Of a stretch of DNA of 44,249 nt, positions 24,240 through 34,290 are shown in pieces. The stretch is from the NCBI GenBank assembly GCA_022827405.1, contig JAJDTA010000171.1:1-44249 (forward strand). Reading direction: 5' to 3'. The notes under the pieces are model-generated. The model was given only the letters and a program-made list of their open reading frames with translations, was not told where the DNA came from and did no database searches. Within the stretch, counting starts at the first letter, position 1. The number at the start of each line of letters is the position of its first letter. The stretch is from Acidimicrobiia bacterium (GTDB lineage Bacteria > Actinomycetota > Acidimicrobiia > Acidimicrobiales > Bin134). Made by a program: the position numbers and the translations under genes.

Positions 24240-26430
24240 TGGTCAATTCTGACATGGGCGAGCGCCATCGATCAGCAATCGCGGCCATTTCCAGATCGAG
24301 CAGACCCTTGATGGCAAAGCGGTCTCCGGTGGCCAGGCCGATGCGGATAACGGCCACCCCAGAAGCAGCAGCGGCGGCCTCCACTTCGGGAAGCATCTCG
24401 GGGTTCACCGCGGCCACCACCCGGGAAGGGGCCTCGCCGAACAACTCGACGTGGTCGTGAATGCGAGCGCCCCGGAATCCCACCCCGGAAATGACAGCCA
24501 TCTCGGCCAGGGCTACTCCCAGCCCTCCGCTGGACACGTCATGAACCGCCGAGAGCAGATCGTTGGCCACCAAACCGGCCACCAAACCGGCCACTCGTCG
24601 ATGCTGGTCGTAGTCCAACGCAGGCAGAACACCCCCCTTGTGGCCAGCGGTGGTCGCAGCCCACTGCGACCCCGAAAGCTCAGCGCCTCCCGAGCCCAGA
24701 ACGATCACCCGGTCGCCGTCGCCCCAGGCCAGGCCGGGAGGAATCCGGGTCAAACTGTCGATCATCCCCAGTAAGCCGATCACCGGCGTAGGGTCGATGT
24801 TGTGGCCGACCGACTCGTTGTAGAGGCTCACGTTGCCGCCCACCACTGGAATGCCGAAGGCGTCGCACGCCTCGGCCATCCCGTCCACCGCCTCGGAGAA
24901 CTGCCACATCACCTCGGGATGCTCAGGATTGCCGAAGTTCAAGCAGTTGACGAGGGCCAACGGGCGAGCACCCACGCAGGCCAGGTTGAGCACAGCCTCC
25001 GCCACAGTCATAGCCGTTCCGGCTCGGGGGTCAACCGCACACCAACGGTGGTTGCCGTCGACGGTCAGGGCCAAACCGCGGCCGGTGTCGGCGCCGGTCG
25101 AGGGATGCTTGAGCCGTAGCACGGTGGCGTCGCCGCCCGGGCCGACCACGGTATTGCAAAACAGCATGTGATCGTACTGACGGTAGACCCACGACGGGTC
25201 GGCCAGTAGGTCGAGCAGATCGGCGGCCACATCATCGGGCGGCGGCAGATTGTCGGCAGTGTCGGCCCGGGCCTCGTCCCAGCCGGCTGGCGGATGTCGA
25301 GGACGGTCATACAGCGGCGCGTCTTCGTGGAGGGAGGCTGCCGGCAGCTCGCCCAACACCGGGCCGTCGAGGCCGTCGCGCACCCGGAGTTGGCCGCCCT
25401 CGGTAACCCGGCCCACCACTGATGCCTGCACATCCCAGCGATCGCAGATGGCCAGCACCTCGTCGAGGCCGTCGGGGGCCACGATGGCCAGCATCCGCTC
25501 TTGGGACTCGCTGGTGAGTACCTCAAAGGGTTCCATGCCCGGCTCTCGGCGAGGGACGGCGGCAACGTCCACATCCATGCCCATCCCGCCCCGTGATGCA
25601 GTCTCGCTGGTGGCGCACGTGAGTCCTGCGCCTCCGAGATCTTGGATGCCCACCACCAGCCCGGCGTCCAAAAGGGCTAGGCAAGCCTCAATGAGCCGCT
25701 TTTCCTCAAACGGATCGCCCACCTGCACGCTGGGGCGCTTTTCGGCCTCCTCTTCCTCATCGCCAAAGGAAGCCGACGCCAGCACGCTCACCCCGCCAAT
25801 GCCGTCGCGCCCAGTAGACGAGCCCAGCAGCACTGCCAAGTTGCCCTCGCCGCTGGCCTGGCCCAGCACGAGCCGATCAGTTGGCATCAAGCCAAGGCAC
25901 AGAACATTCACCAGCGGATTGCCGGTATAGGTCTCATCGAAAACCGTCTCTCCGCCCACCGTCGGCACTCCCACCGCGTTGCCGTATCCAGAGATGCCCG
26001 ACACCACCCCTTCGGCGATCCAACGGCTGCGAGGATCATCGGAACGACCGAACCTCAGCGAATCCATCACCGCAATCGGGCGCGCGCCCATGGTGAAGAT
26101 GTCGCGAAGAATGCCGCCAACTCCGGTGGCCGCCCCCTGATAGGGCTCAATGGCTGACGGATGATTGTGGCTTTCAATACGGATAGCAGCCGCAATGCCA
26201 TCGCCGACATCGATAACCCCGGCATTTTCTCCCGGGCCGACCAGTACCCACGGCGCCTCCGTAGGCAGTCGGCGCAAATGCAATCGAGAGGACTTGTAGG
26301 AGCAGTGCTCCGACCACATCACCGCAAACATCGCCAACTCGAGATGATTGGGCGAGCGATTCAAGATTTCTTGAATGTCGGCAGCTTCTTCGTCGGTCAA
26401 ACCCAGAGACCTATGAAGTGGCTCGTTCAT
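24232..26430 (-). CDS. purL: Phosphoribosylformylglycinamidine synthase subunit PurL
   Basis: A 732-residue small-type PurL, which needs separate PurS and PurQ subunits (both present upstream). The catalytic His is in [10 protein letters not shown] near residue 40; [21 protein letters not shown] near 90 binds ATP/Mg; [13 protein letters not shown] near 270 and GGNVSLYNE near 540 are family motifs. It converts FGAR to FGAM using ammonia from PurQ. Unlike the tightly overlapped genes before it, purL is separated from purQ by an opposite-strand gene and has its own promoter-like sequence. ATG at 26430 has only a weak ribosome site. Confidence 0.96.
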   Translation of the reverse strand: MNEPLHRSLGLTDEEAADIQEILNRSPNHLELAMFAVMWSEHCSYKSSRLHLRRLPTEAPWVLVGPGENAGVIDVGDGIAAAIRIESHNHPSAIEPYQGAATGVGGILRDIFTMGARPIAVMDSLRFGRSDDPRSRWIAEGVVSGISGYGNAVGVPTVGGETVFDETYTGNPLVNVLCLGLMPTDRLVLGQASGEGNLAVLLGSSTGRDGIGGVSVLASASFGDEEEEAEKRPSVQVGDPFEEKRLIEACLALLDAGLVVGIQDLGGAGLTCATSETASRGGMGMDVDVAAVPRREPGMEPFEVLTSESQERMLAIVAPDGLDEVLAICDRWDVQASVVGRVTEGGQLRVRDGLDGPVLGELPAASLHEDAPLYDRPRHPPAGWDEARADTADNLPPPDDVAADLLDLLADPSWVYRQYDHMLFCNTVVGPGGDATVLRLKHPSTGADTGRGLALTVDGNHRWCAVDPRAGTAMTVAEAVLNLACVGARPLALVNCLNFGNPEHPEVMWQFSEAVDGMAEACDAFGIPVVGGNVSLYNESVGHNIDPTPVIGLLGMIDSLTRIPPGLAWGDGDRVIVLGSGGAELSGSQWAATTAGHKGGVLPALDYDQHRRVAGLVAGLVANDLLSAVHDVSSGGLGVALAEMAVISGVGFRGARIHDHVELFGEAPSRVVAAVNPEMLPEVEAAAAASGVAVIRIGLATGDRFAIKGLLDLEMAAIADRWRSPMSELTSV

Positions 26431-26510
26431 CTCAAATCACCCGAAGGAAATAGGGGACGCAAACCGAAGCCGCACAAAGGACTGAGTGTCTAGTTTGAAT
26501 GAGACGGTCG

Positions 26511-26538
26511 AATATAGTTTCATATTGGCGAACAACAA
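26511..26538 (-). promoter_or_regulatory. Candidate sigma-70-type promoter for purL-purF-purM
   Basis: On the minus strand TTGTTG (26538-26533) and TATATT (26516-26511) are separated by 16 bases, about 80 bases upstream of the purL ATG. The -10 box matches five of six consensus positions. The 135-base gap is shared with the divergent gene at 26566, whose promoter I cannot place. Confidence 0.45.
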
Positions 26539-26565
26539 TCTGACCAAACAGAAATAGGAGCGACA

Positions 26566-26964
26566 GTGGTATCTGAAGAAGCCAAAGCAGCACGGGCGAC
26601 CGGCCAAGCTCAGGGGCGTGCAGTCAGCCGTTACCTGACTGCACTGGACTCGACCAAGCCCAAGCGTGGTCGGCAACGCTCGACCGAGAAAATGCAAGCC
26701 CGCATTGACGAACTCCCCGACGAGATTACCCAGGCCAAGCCTCTGAAAAAAGTTCATCTGATCCAAGAGCTCATGGACTTGCAGGCTGAATTGGCAAAAG
26801 AAGAAGAGACGGTTGACATCAGCGAGGTTGAGAGCGAGTTCATCGCGATAGCCGCCGAGTACAGCAGCCGCAAGGGCATTTCCTATGCGGCATGGCGTGA
26901 GGTGGGAGTGCCGGCCAGCGTGTTGAAAGCAGCTGGGGTAGCCCGTACTCGCTCCGCTGACTAA
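26566..26964 (+). CDS. Small uncharacterised actinobacterial-type protein between purL and purQ
   Basis: Encodes 132 residues from GTG at 26566 with AGGAG five bases upstream, a clear ribosome site. The basic, Lys/Arg-rich N-terminal part (TKPKRGRQRSTEKMQARIDEL) leads into a long helix or coiled coil (residues 45-85, KPLKKVHLIQELMDLQAELAKEE) and a C-terminal helical motif (EYSSRKGISYAAWREVGVPA, then SVLKAAGV) that looks like a small DNA- or protein-binding helix pair. I recall similar unnamed proteins in actinobacteria but cannot give a family. Its TAA overlaps the purQ TAG on the other strand. It could be a regulator or nucleoid-type protein. Confidence 0.75.
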   Translation: MVSEEAKAARATGQAQGRAVSRYLTALDSTKPKRGRQRSTEKMQARIDELPDEITQAKPLKKVHLIQELMDLQAELAKEEETVDISEVESEFIAIAAEYSSRKGISYAAWREVGVPASVLKAAGVARTRSAD

Positions 26965-27623
26965 TCACCGCTGATCAAGCTCTTCAGCAATAGAGCACCG
27001 TCGGTGCTTCCCAGCAACGGGTGAGTAGCGCGCTCAGGGTGGGGCATTAGCCCCACAACGTTGCCGTTTTCGTTGCAAATTCCTGCGATATCGGCAGTGG
27101 CCCCATTGGGGTTTTCCCCATAAGTGAGCACGATTCGGCTGTCGCCACGCAACTCAGCCAATGTCTCTTCAGAACATATGTAGTTTCCCTCAAAGTGGTT
27201 AATGGGGATGTTGAGCTCATCGCCTTGGGCCAAGCCGCGGGTTAACACCGAGCCCGTTGACTCCACTCGCAGCACCGCTGGCTGACACAGAAACTTCAAT
27301 CCCCGGTTCTTATAGAGAGCTCCGGGCAGCAATTGCGCCTCAGTGAGGATCTGAAACCCATTGCAAATGCCCACCACCGGCCCGCCTTTGCGGGCAAACC
27401 GGGCCACTGCGTCCATGATCGGGGAGAATCGGGCCATCGCACCGGTGCGGAGATAGTCGCCGTGGGCGAACCCGCCGGGCAGCACCACCGCGTCCACGTC
27501 GCTCAGATGGGCGTCCTTGTGCCATAGCAGTTCACCACTGCCGCCTACGGCGTCAACCGCCTCGACCACGTCATGCTCGCAGTTGGAACCGGGAAACACG
27601 ACAACGCCGACTTTGGCAGTCAT
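26961..27623 (-). CDS. purQ: Phosphoribosylformylglycinamidine synthase subunit PurQ (glutaminase)
   Basis: Encodes 220 residues from ATG at 27623 (GGGGGTGG just upstream; an in-frame TTG lies four codons earlier). A class I glutamine amidotransferase: nucleophile Cys in VGICNGFQIL near 87, His and Glu in PHPERATHP near the C-terminus, and MTAKVGVVVFPGSNCEHD at the start. It supplies ammonia to PurL. It lies 34 bases after purS and is the last gene of the purA-to-purQ run; its stop overlaps that of the convergent 132-residue gene, with no visible terminator between. Confidence 0.96.
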   Translation of the reverse strand: MTAKVGVVVFPGSNCEHDVVEAVDAVGGSGELLWHKDAHLSDVDAVVLPGGFAHGDYLRTGAMARFSPIMDAVARFARKGGPVVGICNGFQILTEAQLLPGALYKNRGLKFLCQPAVLRVESTGSVLTRGLAQGDELNIPINHFEGNYICSEETLAELRGDSRIVLTYGENPNGATADIAGICNENGNVVGLMPHPERATHPLLGSTDGALLLKSLISGD

Positions 27624-27657
27624 CGCCACCCCCAATCAGGAACAATCACCAGAACGC

Positions 27658-27924
27658 TCATGGCGCTTTGTTGACGGAAATGACCACGTCTTCGATCACC
27701 GGATTGGCCAAGAAGCGCTCGCACATGGCCTCGACTTGCTTGTGGGCTTCTGCTTCATCAACAGCCTCCACCATGAAGCGCAGGCTCTTTCCCACTCGAA
27801 CGCCACTCACGCCGCGAAAACCCAGCGCAGGCAGTGCCCGTTCAATGGTCAAGCCTTCCGGATCGGCTATCCCGTCTCGAAGCTGTACTTCGACGAGGAC
27901 TTCGAACATCAGACTCACGATCAC
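27658..27924 (-). CDS. purS: Phosphoribosylformylglycinamidine synthase subunit PurS
   Basis: An 88-residue protein (83 if it starts at the ATG at 27909, where MFEVLVEVQLRDGIADPEG aligns with the usual PurS start). PALGFRGVSGVRVGKSLRFMVEA in the middle and C-terminal ERFLANPVIEDVVISV match the family. PurS bridges PurL and PurQ in the FGAM synthase complex. The GTG at 27924 overlaps the purC stop by four bases, matching the overlap pattern of this operon, so I keep it as the working start. Confidence 0.92.
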   Translation of the reverse strand: MIVSLMFEVLVEVQLRDGIADPEGLTIERALPALGFRGVSGVRVGKSLRFMVEAVDEAEAHKQVEAMCERFLANPVIEDVVISVNKAP

Positions 27925-28805
27925 CCGGGCCAGTCGGCAAAGCTACGGCCGGTGATGATTTCATAAGCACTGATGTAGCGGGCCGCGCTGGCCGACACCA
28001 CCTCGTCGGGAAGCGGGGGCGGCGGGTACTGCTTGTTCCAATCCAGCGTGCTGAGGTAGTCCCGCACCGGCTGCTTGTCGTACGACGGCGGCGTGGCCCC
28101 CGGTGACCAGCCGTCCACCGGCCAGAAGCGGGAGGAGTCGGGGGTAAGCACCTCGTCGGCCACCACCAGAGTCCCGTTCACCAAGCCCATCTCGAACTTG
28201 GTGTCGGCGATGATGATGCCCTTTTTAGCGGCGGCCTCCGACGCCCGGCGGTACAGCTCCAGCGAAGCCGCCCGGGCCTGCTGGGCCAGATCGGGGCCCA
28301 CCAACTCCACCGCCTGGTCGTAGGAGATGTTCTCGTCGTGGCCCGACTCGGCCTTGGTGGAAGGAGTGAACACCGGCTCGGGCAGCTTGTCGGACTCTCG
28401 AAGTCCGGCTGGCAATACCTGGCCGTGCATGGTGCCCTGGACCTTGTACTCCTTCCAGGCCGACCCGCTCAGATAGCCCCTCACGATGCACTCGATGGGC
28501 AGCATCTCGGCCCGATGACACAGCATGGTCCGCCCGGCCACCCCATTCATCTGGGCCTCGGGGGGGAAGTCGGTCACGTCAGTGGAGATGAGGTGGCTGG
28601 GCAGCACGTCGGCCAGGGTCTCGAACCAGTAGGCCGACATGGCGGTCAGCACCCGTCCTTTGTCGGGGACGGGTTCATTCATGACCACGTCGAACGCCGA
28701 GATGCGGTCGGACGCGATCATCAGCAGCCGGTTGTCACCGGCGTCGAAGATGTCGCGGACCTTGCCGGAATGAACCGGGGGCAGGTTGATGTTGTGGGTG
28801 CTCAT
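27921..28805 (-). CDS. purC: Phosphoribosylaminoimidazole-succinocarboxamide synthase (SAICAR synthetase)
   Basis: A 294-residue enzyme that joins aspartate to CAIR with ATP. HSGKVRDIFDAGDNRLLMIASDRISAFD near residues 12-40 is the ATP-binding N-terminus; ECIVRGYLSGSAWKEY near 105-120 and IADTKFEMGLVNG near 200 are family signatures. The length is that of the long (yeast-like) PurC type found in many actinobacteria. ATG at 28805 overlaps the purB stop by four bases. Confidence 0.96.
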   Translation of the reverse strand: MSTHNINLPPVHSGKVRDIFDAGDNRLLMIASDRISAFDVVMNEPVPDKGRVLTAMSAYWFETLADVLPSHLISTDVTDFPPEAQMNGVAGRTMLCHRAEMLPIECIVRGYLSGSAWKEYKVQGTMHGQVLPAGLRESDKLPEPVFTPSTKAESGHDENISYDQAVELVGPDLAQQARAASLELYRRASEAAAKKGIIIADTKFEMGLVNGTLVVADEVLTPDSSRFWPVDGWSPGATPPSYDKQPVRDYLSTLDWNKQYPPPPLPDEVVSASAARYISAYEIITGRSFADWPG

Positions 28806-30202
28806 AAGATCGACTCCGGTTGGTAGGAGGACGCACGGGGATTTCGGGCAGCCAGCTCTTGGGCCTGGGCGGCAAAGGCTCGGGCTTGATCAGCAGCGGC
28901 CCCGGTCAGCGCCAAGGGCTGGCTCTTGATCTGTTCGACGTCGCTGGCTCCGACCGGCAACCTCTGGTCCTCGGCGATGGCCGAGAAGAATTCGTCGCCT
29001 TTGGGCGCATGCTCGGAGATGATGCGATGGGCCTCTTCCCGGCCTGCTCCGGCAGCCACCGAGGCCATCAACACCCGGGTGGCGGTGAGCGTCGGCAGGT
29101 TGGCGGCCAGCTCAGCAGCTATCGCGTCACCGAATACCGCCAGCTCATTGAGCACGACCAGCACCGCCTCAAGCTGGCCGTCAAGAGCCAGAAACGCTCC
29201 GGGCAGAGCGACCCGGCGCACCACCGAGCAGCTCACATCGCCCTCGTTCCACTGGTCACCCACCAGCGAGGACACCATGTCGGCGTAGCCCTGTACCACC
29301 GCGGAGAGCCCGCAGATGCGCTCGGAAGTGCGGGCATTGCGCTTGCCGGGCATGGCCGACGAGCCAACCTGCCCAGCTTGAAACCCCTCGGAGATCAAGC
29401 CCTGCCCGGCCATGAGCCGGATGGTCCGGGCCAGGTTGGCGGGGGCCGACGACGCCTGCACCAGCGCAGTTACCACGTCGTAGTCCAGCGACCGGGGATA
29501 CACCTGCCCCACGCTGGCCATCGTCTCGGCGAATCCGAGGCTGGCGGCCACACTCTGTTCAAGAGTGAACACCTGGTCGGGATCGCCAAGAAAGAGATCG
29601 AGCTGATCTTGCTGGGTGCCGACCGGTCCTTTGAGGCCCCGCAATTGATAGCGGGCCAGCAGGTCGTCGATCCGCTTCAAGGCCACCAGCGCCTCCTCGC
29701 CGTAGTTGGCGAAGCGCTTGCCCAGGGTGGTGGCTTGGGCGGGCACATTGTGAGACCGGCCCACAATGACCAACTCGGCATGGGCGTCGGCCTGTCGTCC
29801 CAGGGCGCAGACCATGGCCACCAGCTTGTCTCGCACTAGCTCCAACGACTGGCGGATCTGAAGCTGCTCGATGTTCTCGGTGAGGTCGCGCGACGTCATT
29901 CCCTTGTGGATGTGTTCGTGGCCGGCTAGCGCGCAGAACTCTTCGATGCGGGCCTTCACATCGTGGCGGGTGGCTCGTTCCCGCTCCCGGATGGAGTCCA
30001 AGTCGACTTGATCGATCACCGACCGGTAGGCCTCGACCACCCCGTCCGGCGCTTCGATCCCTAGATCCCGCTGGGCCTCCAGCACCGCCACCCACAGGCG
30101 GCGTTCGGCTTTGACCTTGCCCTCTGGCGACCAGATGGCCGCCATCGCCGCGCTGGCATAGCGGTCGGCCAGAACGTCGGGGATCAAGTCTTTGTCAGCC
30201 AC
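28802..30202 (-). CDS. purB: Adenylosuccinate lyase
   Basis: A 466-residue fumarase/aspartase-superfamily enzyme that splits SAICAR to AICAR plus fumarate and adenylosuccinate to AMP plus fumarate. The superfamily signature SSAMPGKRNARTSE near residue 282 carries the flexible catalytic loop; KGMTSRDLTENIEQLQ near 102 and GRSHNVPAQATTLGKRF near 150 hold the other conserved residues, including the catalytic His of the latter. The start at 30202 overlaps the end of purE by eight bases. It is placed just before purC, its substrate supplier. Confidence 0.95.
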   Translation of the reverse strand: MADKDLIPDVLADRYASAAMAAIWSPEGKVKAERRLWVAVLEAQRDLGIEAPDGVVEAYRSVIDQVDLDSIRERERATRHDVKARIEEFCALAGHEHIHKGMTSRDLTENIEQLQIRQSLELVRDKLVAMVCALGRQADAHAELVIVGRSHNVPAQATTLGKRFANYGEEALVALKRIDDLLARYQLRGLKGPVGTQQDQLDLFLGDPDQVFTLEQSVAASLGFAETMASVGQVYPRSLDYDVVTALVQASSAPANLARTIRLMAGQGLISEGFQAGQVGSSAMPGKRNARTSERICGLSAVVQGYADMVSSLVGDQWNEGDVSCSVVRRVALPGAFLALDGQLEAVLVVLNELAVFGDAIAAELAANLPTLTATRVLMASVAAGAGREEAHRIISEHAPKGDEFFSAIAEDQRLPVGASDVEQIKSQPLALTGAAADQARAFAAQAQELAARNPRASSYQPESIL

Positions 30203-30650
30203 CGGCCATCTCGGCGCGATGGGCGGCCAGCCGATCAGCCAAATCTGAATCGGTCACCGCCAGTATTTGAATGGCCAGCAAAGCCGCGTTCATGGCGCCG
30301 TTGATGGCCACGGTGGCCACGGGGATCCCCTTGGGCATCTGCACGGTGGAATACAGGGAGTCCACCCCGTTCAGGGCTCCGCCAGCCAGAGGCACGCCGA
30401 TCACCGGCAAGGTGGTTTGGGCCGCAGTAGCGCCCGCCAGGTGAGCGGCCATTCCCGCCCCACAGATGATGGCCCCGAACCCGGCGTCGCGGGCCCCGGA
30501 CACGAACTGGCGGACCTTCTCGGGTGTGCGGTGGGCCGACATGACCTCCCAGTGGCACTCCACGCCGAACTGCTCCAGCGTGGTGCGGGCCGGGGCCATG
30601 GTGTCCTCGTCGCTCGACGAACCCATGATGACAGCGACTTTCAAGCTCAT
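30195..30650 (-). CDS. purE: N5-carboxyaminoimidazole ribonucleotide mutase (PurE)
   Basis: A 151-residue flavodoxin-like protein. [14 protein letters not shown] near the start and [14 protein letters not shown] near 40 (catalytic Ser-His region) mark PurE, and [24 protein letters not shown] is the central substrate-binding segment. It moves the carboxyl group from N5-CAIR to make CAIR; the class I type normally works with PurK, which is not in this window, so purK must lie elsewhere if it is class I. ATG at 30650 overlaps the purD stop by four bases. Confidence 0.95.
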   Translation of the reverse strand: MSLKVAVIMGSSSDEDTMAPARTTLEQFGVECHWEVMSAHRTPEKVRQFVSGARDAGFGAIICGAGMAAHLAGATAAQTTLPVIGVPLAGGALNGVDSLYSTVQMPKGIPVATVAINGAMNAALLAIQILAVTDSDLADRLAAHRAEMAGG

Positions 30651-31927
30651 GCCGATTCCCTCTGTGAAGCGCCCTCTACCGCCGCGGCGGCGATGTCAAA
30701 GCGAACGTAGCGGCCCGGCCAATCAATGTGGGTGACCCCGGCGTAAGCCCGTTCTCGGGCGGTGGCCAAGTCGGGCCCCTTCCCGGTGACGTTGAGCACC
30801 CGACCCCCGGCAGTGACCAATCCATTGCTATCCTGACCAGGCGAAACAGCACCAGAACCTCCATCGCCGGCCGCCGCCACACCCGCGCAGAACACCGTTA
30901 CCCCCTCGAGGGCATTGGCCGCCTCAATCCCGGCAATCAGGTCGCCGGTGCGGGGGGATGCGGGATAGCCCTCGGAGGCGCACACCACCGTCACCGCGGC
31001 GTCGTCGCCGAATACCGGATCGTCCCCCAGAGATCCAGCCGCCGCGGCGGCGAGCAGGTCGGCCAAATCCGACCGCAGCCGGGGCAGCACCACCTGGGCT
31101 TCAGGGTCGCCGAAGCGAACGTTGTACTCCAGCACCCTCAGGCCTTGGGGAGTGAGCATCAGCCCGGCGTAGAGCACACCCCGATAGTCGATGCCCTGGC
31201 GTCGGAGCTCGCCCAGGGTGGGAAGCACCGCCTGATCCATCACCTCGTCGACCACGCCGGCCCCAGCCACGGGTACCGGGGAATATGCCCCCATACCGCC
31301 GGTGTTGGGCCCAACATCGCCCTCACCTATGCGCTTGAAGTCTTGGGCCGGGGCCAGCGGGACGGCGCGATGACCATCGCACACCGCCAGCACCGACAGC
31401 TCAGGACCGGTGAGGCCCTCTTCGATCACCACCCGGCGCCCGGCGTCGCCAAAGGCCTCCCCCGACAGATAGGCCCTCACCGCGTCATCGGCTTCAGACC
31501 GGTCTTCGGTGACCAGTACCCCTTTACCGGCGGCCAAACCGTCGGTCTTGATCACGAACAGGTCGCCCATGTCGTCAAGAAAGCGAAGGGCCGGACCAAG
31601 CTCCGTAAAGGATCCGTGACCCGCCGTGGGCACCCCGGCGGCCACCAACAGTTCCTTCATCCATGCTTTCGACCCCTCCAGGAGCGCCCCATCGGCCCCG
31701 GGGCCGAACACCAGTCGACCCGACCCCCGCAGCTCGTCGGCCAGGCCGTCCACCAGCGGGGCCTCCGGGCCGATCACATACAGATCGGCGTCGATCTCAG
31801 TGGCTGGGGCGGCAACCGAATCGGGGATGCCGGGGTTGCCGGGGGTGACCACCACGTCGCACGACCGGCCCAACACGTGAGCAAGCGCATGCTCCCGGCC
31901 CCCGCTGCCGACGACGCAAACCCTCAC
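30647..31927 (-). CDS. purD: Phosphoribosylamine-glycine ligase
   Basis: A 426-residue ATP-grasp enzyme that joins glycine to phosphoribosylamine. [20 protein letters not shown] is the PurD N-domain; [20 protein letters not shown] near 130 is the ATP-binding loop; [15 protein letters not shown] near 220 and [18 protein letters not shown] near 275 are the catalytic signatures. The tail is slightly longer than usual and includes a Gly/Ser-rich insertion ([19 protein letters not shown]) near 365. The start at 31927 overlaps the purA stop by four bases. Confidence 0.96.
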   Translation of the reverse strand: MRVCVVGSGGREHALAHVLGRSCDVVVTPGNPGIPDSVAAPATEIDADLYVIGPEAPLVDGLADELRGSGRLVFGPGADGALLEGSKAWMKELLVAAGVPTAGHGSFTELGPALRFLDDMGDLFVIKTDGLAAGKGVLVTEDRSEADDAVRAYLSGEAFGDAGRRVVIEEGLTGPELSVLAVCDGHRAVPLAPAQDFKRIGEGDVGPNTGGMGAYSPVPVAGAGVVDEVMDQAVLPTLGELRRQGIDYRGVLYAGLMLTPQGLRVLEYNVRFGDPEAQVVLPRLRSDLADLLAAAAAGSLGDDPVFGDDAAVTVVCASEGYPASPRTGDLIAGIEAANALEGVTVFCAGVAAAGDGGSGAVSPGQDSNGLVTAGGRVLNVTGKGPDLATARERAYAGVTHIDWPGRYVRFDIAAAAVEGASQRESA

Positions 31928-33210
31928 GGAATCGGACTGAAGGTGATGAACTGGTCTCGGCCGGGGCCCACTCCCACCAGGGTGGCGGGCACCCCGGCCT
32001 GCTCCTCGATGAAGCAGAGGTAATCCTCAGCCGCCTTAGGCAGCTCCGAGCGATCGCCGACCTCGCTCAAGTCGGTAAGCCAGCCGGGCAACTCCTCATA
32101 GATCGGCACGGCCCGGTGGATCTCCGACTGGTGGTAGGGAATTGACGTGCGGCGCTCGCCATCCACCTCGTAGGCCACACAAACCCTGATCGGGTCCAAG
32201 GCATCCAGCACATCCAGCTTGGTGATGGCCAGATCAGACAAAGAGTTCACCCGCACCGCCTGGCGCAGCATCACCGTGTCGAGCCAACCACAGCGGCGGC
32301 GGCGCTTGGTGTTGGTGCCGTATTCCCGGCCCACATCCACCAGATGGTCGCCGATCTCGTCGGTCAGCTCGCTGGGAAATGGGCCCGAGCCCACTCGGCT
32401 GATGTACGCCTTGGTCACCCCGATCACCCGGTCGATGTGCCGGGGTCCAATGCCGGCGCCCACGCACGCTCCGCCCGCCACCGGATTGGAGGAGGTGACG
32501 AACGGGTAGGTGCCGTGGTCGAGATCCAAGAACATGGCCTGGGCCCCTTCAAAGAGCACGTTCTGGCCAGCCTCCAGGGAATCGTGGAGCATACCCACGG
32601 TGTCGGCGATGTGCGGGGCCAAGCGGGGCCCGCACTCCTCCAAATACTCATCGGCCACCGTGTCGAGATCGAACGGCAGCCGGTTATACACCTTGGCCAG
32701 CAGCGGGTTCTTCTCGTGCAGCACCACGCCCAGCTTCTCCCGGAAGATCTTGGGATCGAGCAGGTCTTGCACCCGCAAACCCACACGGGCCGCCTTATCG
32801 GCGTAGGCCGGACCGATCCCTCGCTTGGTGGTGCCCAGCTTGTTGCGCCCCAGATGGCGCTCGGCCACCACATCCAGCGTCTGGTGATAGGGAAAGATGA
32901 GGTGGGCGTTGCCGCTGATCTTCAGCCGTCCGCAATCGACGCCTGCTTCGGTCAGGCGATCCATCTCTTCGATGAGCACCCTGGGGTCGATCACCACGCC
33001 GTTGCCGATAACCGGAGTCACATGGGGATAAAGCACCCCGCTGGGCACGAGCTGGAGTTTGAACGTCTGTCCCTCCACCACCAAGGTGTGGCCGGCGTTG
33101 TGGCCGCCCTGGTAGCGCACCACCATGTCCATGTCACGGGCCAAGAGGTCGGTGAACTTGCCCTTGCCCTCGTCACCCCATTGCGTCCCGACGACCACCG
33201 TTGCTGGCAA
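31924..33210 (-). CDS. purA: Adenylosuccinate synthetase
   Basis: Encodes 428 residues from TTG at 33210. The nearest upstream ATG is followed at once by a stop codon, GGAG sits six bases before the TTG, and [18 protein letters not shown] fits the family start exactly, so a TTG start is well supported. GDEGKGK is the GTP-binding P-loop; the catalytic Asp/His lie in GDEGKG and [24 protein letters not shown] near 130 and the C-terminal [13 protein letters not shown] near 305 are family motifs. It makes adenylosuccinate from IMP and aspartate. First gene of the pur run, 105 bases after egtD; I cannot place its promoter. Confidence 0.95.
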   Translation of the reverse strand: MPATVVVGTQWGDEGKGKFTDLLARDMDMVVRYQGGHNAGHTLVVEGQTFKLQLVPSGVLYPHVTPVIGNGVVIDPRVLIEEMDRLTEAGVDCGRLKISGNAHLIFPYHQTLDVVAERHLGRNKLGTTKRGIGPAYADKAARVGLRVQDLLDPKIFREKLGVVLHEKNPLLAKVYNRLPFDLDTVADEYLEECGPRLAPHIADTVGMLHDSLEAGQNVLFEGAQAMFLDLDHGTYPFVTSSNPVAGGACVGAGIGPRHIDRVIGVTKAYISRVGSGPFPSELTDEIGDHLVDVGREYGTNTKRRRRCGWLDTVMLRQAVRVNSLSDLAITKLDVLDALDPIRVCVAYEVDGERRTSIPYHQSEIHRAVPIYEELPGWLTDLSEVGDRSELPKAAEDYLCFIEEQAGVPATLVGVGPGRDQFITFSPIP

Positions 33211-33315
33211 AGGCCTACTCCATGAGCGTGGCTTACAGACAGACCCTACTCGCGCCGTGCTGGTGGTTGACCACCATTAAATCCGCCTTCAAATGCAGCT
33301 ACATGCAGCCCAGCG

Positions 33316-34290
33316 TCATCCCACCATCCGGGACAGGGTCAGGGCGTAGTCGCCTCGGGCGTCGGTCCACAGTCGCTCCATGGCAAGGCCAACGGAAGCT
33401 AGCTCCGGACCGATGTTCTCGGGCCGGAACTTGGCGCTGATCTCGGTCCGCATGCGCTCATCGCGGGCAAAGTCGACCGTCATTCCCAATCCACCGATGG
33501 TCACCCGCTGAGGCCGGCGGGACCGCAGCCACATCTCAATCCACTCTTCATCACTGTCAAAGCGAGCCTCGTGCTCGAACTGGTCAAGATCGAAGTCGGC
33601 GTCGAGACGGTGATTGATCACCGACAGAACATTGCGGTTGAACGCCGCGGTCACCCCCGCGGGGTCGTCATAGGCGGCGATCAGCCGGTCTTGGTCCTTC
33701 ACCAGGTCGAATCCCAACAAAAAGGTGTCACCCGGGGCCATAGTGTCGGCCACGTCGGCCAGGAAGTCCTTGCGAGGCGCCGGAGCGAAGTTTCCGATCG
33801 TGCCGCCTAGGAGCATCATCAGCCGGCAGCCGCCGTCGGGGATGTGGCCCAAGTGGTGCTCGAAGTCGCCCACCACCCCATGGACCGTCAACCCCTCATA
33901 GGCCGTGGCCAAATCTGCGGCCGCAGCTCGCAGGGTGGCCTCGCTGTTGTCAAACGGCACATAGCGTCGGAGCCGCATGGTGGCGGCGAGGGCGTCCAGC
34001 ACGATCCGGGTCTTCTCCGACGTCCCGGATCCCAACTCCACCACAGTGTCTGCCCCCGACCGCTCGGCGATCACGTCTACCTCACGCTCGAGGATCTCCC
34101 GTTCCCGCCGGGTGGGGTAATAGTCGGGCAGACGGGTGATCTGGTCGAACAGGTCGCTGCCCCGGTCGTCGTAGAACCACTTGGGCGGCAGTTCTTTGGG
34201 CTGGGAGGCCAGCCCCTCGGCCACATCGGCCCGAAGCGCCTGGTCGATCCAGGAGGGATCCAGATGGATGTCGACTATCGGTTCGATCAC
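33316..34290 (-). CDS. egtD: L-histidine N(alpha)-methyltransferase (ergothioneine biosynthesis)
   Basis: Encodes 324 residues from GTG at 34290, overlapping the egtB stop (GTGA); the open frame further upstream lies inside egtB and is rejected. ELPPKWFYDDRGSDLFDQITRLPDYYPTRRE-type N-terminus, SAM-binding VELGSGTSEKTR near 85, VPFDNSEATLR near 115 and LLGGTIGNFAP near 160 mark EgtD. It trimethylates histidine to hercynine, the substrate for EgtB. The gene is translationally coupled to egtB. EgtA, EgtC and EgtE are not in the window. Confidence 0.95.
   Translation of the reverse strand: MIEPIVDIHLDPSWIDQALRADVAEGLASQPKELPPKWFYDDRGSDLFDQITRLPDYYPTRREREILEREVDVIAERSGADTVVELGSGTSEKTRIVLDALAATMRLRRYVPFDNSEATLRAAAADLATAYEGLTVHGVVGDFEHHLGHIPDGGCRLMMLLGGTIGNFAPAPRKDFLADVADTMAPGDTFLLGFDLVKDQDRLIAAYDDPAGVTAAFNRNVLSVINHRLDADFDLDQFEHEARFDSDEEWIEMWLRSRRPQRVTIGGLGMTVDFARDERMRTEISAKFRPENIGPELASVGLAMERLWTDARGDYALTLSRMVG

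Noticed and set aside
24560-24600. 12-bp tandem repeat in purL (doubled GLVA)
   Set aside because: Short in-frame repeat in a Gly/Ala/Val-rich helix; no sign of function beyond chance slippage.
33261-33276. TGGTGGT-TG-ACCACCA hairpin between egtD and purA as a terminator
   Set aside because: Short stem, two-base loop, and no T-run on either strand; it could be an operator but there is no further support.
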